10,110 nucleotides of DNA, taken from positions 2,568 to 12,677 of the forward strand of contig PLZZ01000183.1 of assembly GCA_003153585.1 (NCBI GenBank), read 5' to 3'. Each line of letters opens with the position of its first letter. Within the stretch, counting starts at the first letter, position 1. The translations under genes and the position numbers were made by a program. Below the pieces are notes generated by a model. The model was not told the origin of the DNA and did no database searches. It saw only the letters and a program-made list of their open reading frames with translations. This document shows positions 6,796-10,110 of this stretch, in pieces. The stretch is from Acidobacteriota bacterium. Its GTDB lineage: Bacteria > Acidobacteriota > Terriglobia > Acidiferrales > UBA7541.

Positions 6796-6875
6796 GCTGC
6801 AACAGCCTTGTAGCTACTGTTAATCCTCGAAAAGGATCCAGCCGGTGAATTCAGCGGGACCGGCAACGAAAGAAA

Positions 6876-8555
6876 ATGAAAGCCGCAACCAGCGTAAGTG
6901 AATGGCTACCCTGGCTGGGCCGCGTCCGCTTCCTGGCCATTACTTTTCTGCTGGGCATCGTGGTGGCGGCACGCCAGCTTACCCCCGCATCCATATCGGT
7001 CCGATCGTTTGTTCCACTGGTAGCGCTGTGGTACATGCTCGCCATTGTTTACGTAATTCTGCAGCGCTGGACTCCGCAAGCCCGCGTGCATGCGCCCCTG
7101 CAGATTATCTGCGACCTGCTGATCATCACGGGCGTGGTGTACACGACGGGAGCGCAGGATAGCTATTTTATTTCGCTTTATTTGCTCGTCATCCTGATGG
7201 CCAGCGTCCTGTTCTTGAGGCGCGGAGTTTTCCTTGTTGCCGGAGCGAGCTTTGCACTTCTCGCAGCCGTAATCGAACTGGCTTATTACGGAGTACTTCC
7301 ACACACGGCGAATTCGGCGCCGGCACAGAGCTCTCTGGCTTCCTGGCTGGCCAGCAATTTCTTTGCGTTTATCGCAGTTGCATACCTGGGCAGCCTCCTA
7401 GCGCAAACACTTCGCAAGAAAGGTGTGGAGCTCGAAGAGAAGAGCGAAGAGCTGAAGGATCTTCGAGCGTTCAATCAGGACATCATCGAATCCATGCGCG
7501 GCGGCTTGCTGACCACCGATCTCGACGGCCGGATTTTATTGATGAACCACGCAGGTACGGAAATTATGGGCCGCGAAGCGATTCCTCTGCTGGGCCAAAA
7601 AGTTCAGGATGTATTTCCAGGCTTCTGGCCCGTGGAGATGGACGGCAGCGGAAGTCCTGTCGCGGCCCGCAAAGAGGTCGAGTTTCGCACGGCAGCCGGC
7701 AATATCCGTTTCCTCGGACTATCGATTTCGCCCTTGCGCACGAGCCAGAATCCCAACACCGGCTTCGTTTACAATTTCCAGGACCTTACTCAATTGAAGC
7801 GTCTCGAACGCGAAGTACTCACCAAGGAGCGCATGGCGGCGCTGGGACGGCTCTCAGCGGCCATCGCCCACGAAATTCGCCAGCCATTGACCGCCATGAC
7901 CGGAGCCCTGAAGGAACTGGCACGGCTGGCACCCCTCGATGATGACGATAAAAAGCTGGTCCAAATCGTCAGCCGCGAGTCTCAGCGGTTGAATCAGATC
8001 ATTACCAATTTCCTCGACTATTCGCGCGAAAAAACATATGCCTTTACGGATCTCGACCTGGTGCCGATCATCGAGGAAACGCTTTTGTTGCTCGAGCATG
8101 ACGCAACGGCAAAGGGCAAATATCGATTCGAGCGCCATATCAATGTCCGCAATGCCCGCGCTCGCGCCGATCGCGATGCCTTGAAGCAGGTTTTCTGGAA
8201 TCTTTGCAACAACGCGCTGCGCGCGATGCCCAATGGCGGCATTCTGGCTGTGGAGCTCGACGCAGACGAAACCTGGGTGCGCATTACGATCCGTGATACC
8301 GGCATCGGACTGGACACCCGCGAATTAACGCGAATTTTCGAACCGTTTCAGTCAGGGTTCACCGGCGGCACAGGGCTGGGACTAGCCATCGTCTACCAAA
8401 TACTGCAGGCGCATCGCGGTCGGATCCGCGTGGAAGCGGCCAAGGGCGAAGGCGCAGAGTTTGTCGTCGAACTTCCGCGTTCCGTTGCGGCGCGCGTCCC
8501 CGCGCGGCAAGCAAGAGACAAACAGGCGGAAATGCTCCCAGTAGGGAAAGGGTAG
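6876..8555 (+). CDS. pilS: Sensor histidine kinase PilS
   Basis: Membrane histidine kinase that autophosphorylates and passes phosphate to PilR; PilS in other bacteria senses pilin level in the membrane. Six hydrophobic segments lie at about 19-34, 45-63, 76-91, 97-114, 117-139 and 155-178 with little periplasmic sequence. A charged coiled linker (181-197) leads into a PAS domain (about 198-305). The HisKA domain has H-box AHEIRQPL with His332; Gln336 stands where Asn or Thr is usual. The ATPase domain shows N-box NLCNNA at 442-447, G1 DTGIGL at 474-479 and G2 GGTGLGLAI at 497-505. The 559 residues fit PilS. An in-frame TGA at 6846-6848 with no other start codon between fixes the ATG at 6876, though only AG-rich sequence serves as SD. 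pilR follows after 6 nt. The PilS name rests on membrane architecture plus linkage; catalytic class is certain. Confidence 0.92.
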   Translation: MKAATSVSEWLPWLGRVRFLAITFLLGIVVAARQLTPASISVRSFVPLVALWYMLAIVYVILQRWTPQARVHAPLQIICDLLIITGVVYTTGAQDSYFISLYLLVILMASVLFLRRGVFLVAGASFALLAAVIELAYYGVLPHTANSAPAQSSLASWLASNFFAFIAVAYLGSLLAQTLRKKGVELEEKSEELKDLRAFNQDIIESMRGGLLTTDLDGRILLMNHAGTEIMGREAIPLLGQKVQDVFPGFWPVEMDGSGSPVAARKEVEFRTAAGNIRFLGLSISPLRTSQNPNTGFVYNFQDLTQLKRLEREVLTKERMAALGRLSAAIAHEIRQPLTAMTGALKELARLAPLDDDDKKLVQIVSRESQRLNQIITNFLDYSREKTYAFTDLDLVPIIEETLLLLEHDATAKGKYRFERHINVRNARARADRDALKQVFWNLCNNALRAMPNGGILAVELDADETWVRITIRDTGIGLDTRELTRIFEPFQSGFTGGTGLGLAIVYQILQAHRGRIRVEAAKGEGAEFVVELPRSVAARVPARQARDKQAEMLPVGKG

Positions 8556-8561
8556 CGCGCC

Positions 8562-9947
8562 ATGGCTCATTTACTTGTGGTGGACGACGAACCTTCAATC
8601 CGGGAGCTGCTCGAGATCAGTTTCCGCAAAGAAGGCCACAAAGTGGAAGTGGCTTCGAGCGGAGAAGCAGCCAAGGCGAGGCTGGCCGCACAAATCTTTG
8701 ACATCGTCATCTCCGACATCTGCATGCCCGATATGGATGGGGTCGAGTTGCTTCGTTACAGCAAGGAAGTTTCTCCTTCCACGATTTTCATTTTGATTAC
8801 CGGCGTTCCCACGATCGATACGGCAATTGATGCCGTAAACTTCGGTGCGGACCGCTATGTAGTGAAGGGTGACCGTTTGCTCGACGAACTGCGGCCGGCC
8901 GTCCAACAGATCGCGGAGAATCAGAGATTGAAGAAGGAAGCCGGTGAACTTCGCCGCCAGATCCGCCGGCTTACGGGTTTCGACCAAATCATCGGAACGA
9001 GCCCGAAGATGCGCACTCTCTTCGATATGATTGCCACCATCGCTCCGCAATCCAGCCGCGTGCTGATCACCGGCGAGAGTGGAACAGGCAAAGAACTTGT
9101 GGCTCGCGCGATTCACGAAAACAGCGCGCGGGCGAAAACAGCCTTTATTACGATCAATTGCGGGGCATTCCCGGAGACGCTCCTGGAATCCGAACTCTTC
9201 GGCTACATGCGCGGCGCATTTACCGGAGCGAATGAAAATCGCCGGGGCCTGTTTCAAGCCGCTGACGGCGGAACGCTTTTCATGGATGAGATTGGCAACA
9301 TGAGTCTGACCATGCAGGTGAAGCTTTACCGAGTCCTGCAGGAAGGAAAAATACGCCCGCTGGGAAGCAACGAAGAAACCAGCGTGGACGTTCGGGTGAT
9401 CGCAGCTACAAACAAGGACCTGGAAAAGGAAATTACCGAGGGGCGATTCCGCGAAGACCTTTTCTATCGCCTGAATGTGATTCCCATTCATCTTCCGCCG
9501 TTGCGAGAGCGCAGTGAAGACATTCCGCTGCTGGCCCGGGCCTTTCTCGATCGATATTCCAAATCCATGGGAAAGAAGATTGAGGGCATTGAGCCCGAAG
9601 CGCTTCGGCGTCTGGAAGTTTATGAATGGCCGGGGAACGTCCGCGAATTGGAAAACACCATCGAGCGCGCGGTAGCGCTGGAAACGAGCAAACGTGTATC
9701 GGTGGAAAACCTGCCGGAGCGCGTTACGAGCTTCTATCAGGAGTCTCGCTCGAATGGGCATTCTGAAAACAAAGCCTTCCTTATTCCCGATGCCGGTATG
9801 GATCTGGAGAAACTTATTGGCTCTACCGAAAGAGCTTATTTACTCGCTGCTCTGGAATGCTCTGGAGGGGTTCGCATCCGTGCTGCAGAAATGCTGAAGA
9901 TGACCTACCGCTCATTCCGCCACTACGCAAAAAAACACGGAGTCTAA
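8562..9947 (+). CDS. pilR: Sigma-54-dependent response regulator PilR
   Basis: NtrC-family transcription activator; when phosphorylated by PilS it should remodel sigma-54 RNA polymerase at pilin or other T4P promoters. The receiver domain (about 1-115) has Asp8 and Asp9, phospho-acceptor Asp52 in SDICMPDMDG, Thr80 and Lys102. The AAA+ domain (about 140-375) has Walker A GESGTGKE at 171-178, an intact GAFTGA sigma-54 contact loop at 218-223, and Walker B GGTLFMDEI at 236-244. WPGNVRELENTIERA at 356-370 is the usual sensor-2 region. A Fis-type helix-turn-helix at about 427-461 ends in MTYRSFRHYAKKHGV, a PilR-like recognition helix. The 461 residues are normal. The ATG is fixed by the in-frame TAG at 8553-8555 (the pilS stop) and preceded by purine-rich GGGAAAGGG at 8544-8552. 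pilS and pilR are cotranscribed. Confidence 0.95.
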   Translation: MAHLLVVDDEPSIRELLEISFRKEGHKVEVASSGEAAKARLAAQIFDIVISDICMPDMDGVELLRYSKEVSPSTIFILITGVPTIDTAIDAVNFGADRYVVKGDRLLDELRPAVQQIAENQRLKKEAGELRRQIRRLTGFDQIIGTSPKMRTLFDMIATIAPQSSRVLITGESGTGKELVARAIHENSARAKTAFITINCGAFPETLLESELFGYMRGAFTGANENRRGLFQAADGGTLFMDEIGNMSLTMQVKLYRVLQEGKIRPLGSNEETSVDVRVIAATNKDLEKEITEGRFREDLFYRLNVIPIHLPPLRERSEDIPLLARAFLDRYSKSMGKKIEGIEPEALRRLEVYEWPGNVRELENTIERAVALETSKRVSVENLPERVTSFYQESRSNGHSENKAFLIPDAGMDLEKLIGSTERAYLLAALECSGGVRIRAAEMLKMTYRSFRHYAKKHGV

Positions 9948-9973
9948 GGTGTTCCACTTCGGTGCAGGCTCTT

Positions 9974-9994
9974 AACGTCTTTGCGCCCGACGTT
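9974..9994 (+). terminator. Weak hairpin after pilR
   Basis: AACGTC (9974-9979) and GACGTT (9989-9994) form a perfect 6-bp inverted repeat around a 9-nt loop, 26 bp after the pilR stop. It is followed by a pyrimidine-rich run (CCTTTCTCCTTTCC) but not by a T-tract. It may end the pil transcript; the evidence is only position and symmetry. Confidence 0.25.
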
Positions 9995-10062
9995 TATCGG
10001 CCTTTCTCCTTTCCGGCCCAAGACCAAAACAATTTTCTGATTCCGGCTGGAGAATAATAAGC

Positions 10063-10110
10063 GTGGCACAGAGTGTTAACACTCGACTTACAGCTCGTTT
10101 CTTCCAGATT
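10063..10110 (+). CDS. Possible start of an unidentified gene (runs off the window)
   Basis: GTG at 10063 opens a frame to the window end (16 codons, reading VAQSVNTRLTARFFQI, with GTG presumably read as Met). GGAG at 10049-10052 lies 10 nt upstream, an acceptable if long SD spacing. The basic residues followed by FFQI could begin a signal peptide or membrane anchor, but the fragment is too short to name. The same-strand position 115 bp after pilR is compatible with either a new unit or the pil operon. Confidence 0.35.
   Translation, partial: MAQSVNTRLTARFFQI
10071..10084. repeat. Perfect 14-bp palindrome GAGTGTTAACACTC
   Basis: The sequence GAGTGTTAACACTC equals its own reverse complement over all 14 bases, and symmetry ends exactly at both sides (A10070 against G10085). 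It lies 123 bp after the pilR stop and just inside the possible GTG-started frame. A site of this kind could be an operator for a dimeric regulator; whether it is regulatory depends on whether the GTG start is real. Confidence 0.6.

Noticed and set aside
8595..9761. A 388-codon open frame on the minus strand opposite pilR
   Set aside because: It is the antisense shadow of a fully conserved pilR with GC-rich third positions; the translated product shows no recognisable domain and it has no separate regulatory signals.
10064..10080. TGGCACAGAGTGTTAAC as a sigma-54 promoter
   Set aside because: The -24 half is perfect, but TA stands where the essential -12 GC should be. It is kept only as context for the palindrome.

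Overview
The window looks like a chromosomal segment of an Acidobacteriota bacterium (class Terriglobia or close to it). This is inferred from a secreted VWA protein of the 'VWFA-related Acidobacterial domain' type (the TIGR03436 kind), moderately high GC, and the compact pilB-pilT-pilC-pilS-pilR order. No species can be named from the sequence alone.

Layout. Bases 1-989 (+) hold the end of one carbohydrate ABC-transporter permease and a complete second permease, joined by a TGATG stop/start overlap. Converging on them, 995-2038 (-) encodes a secreted VWA protein with a GTG start and a clear Shine-Dalgarno (SD) sequence. Bases 2158-2326 (-) carry two tRNA genes, tRNA-Val(TAC) followed by tRNA-Asp(GTC), each with an encoded CCA end. 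Bases 2327-2658 are non-coding and contain an unusual cluster of three alternating CCTGTAC arms in the leader region of pilB.

From 2659 to 9947 (+) lies a type IV pilus (T4P) block: pilB (extension ATPase with a two-motif MshEN domain predicted to bind c-di-GMP), pilT (retraction ATPase), pilC (inner-membrane platform), then, after a 132-bp gap with a GC-rich hairpin, pilS (membrane sensor kinase) and pilR (sigma-54 activator). PilB and PilT push and pull pilin subunits through the PilC platform. PilS and PilR in other bacteria set pilin transcription through sigma-54. No pilA and no convincing sigma-54 promoter is visible here, so the PilR target is probably elsewhere. The last 48 bases may begin another gene (GTG at 10063), and a perfect 14-bp palindrome sits there.

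All complete genes look intact, with no frameshift, mobile element or CRISPR array. The system is a recognisable T4P operon rather than a new one. The points most worth a second look are the pilB leader repeat structure, the c-di-GMP motif pair in PilB, the Gln in the PilS H-box, the missing metal-site residues of the VWA protein, and the palindrome at the right edge.
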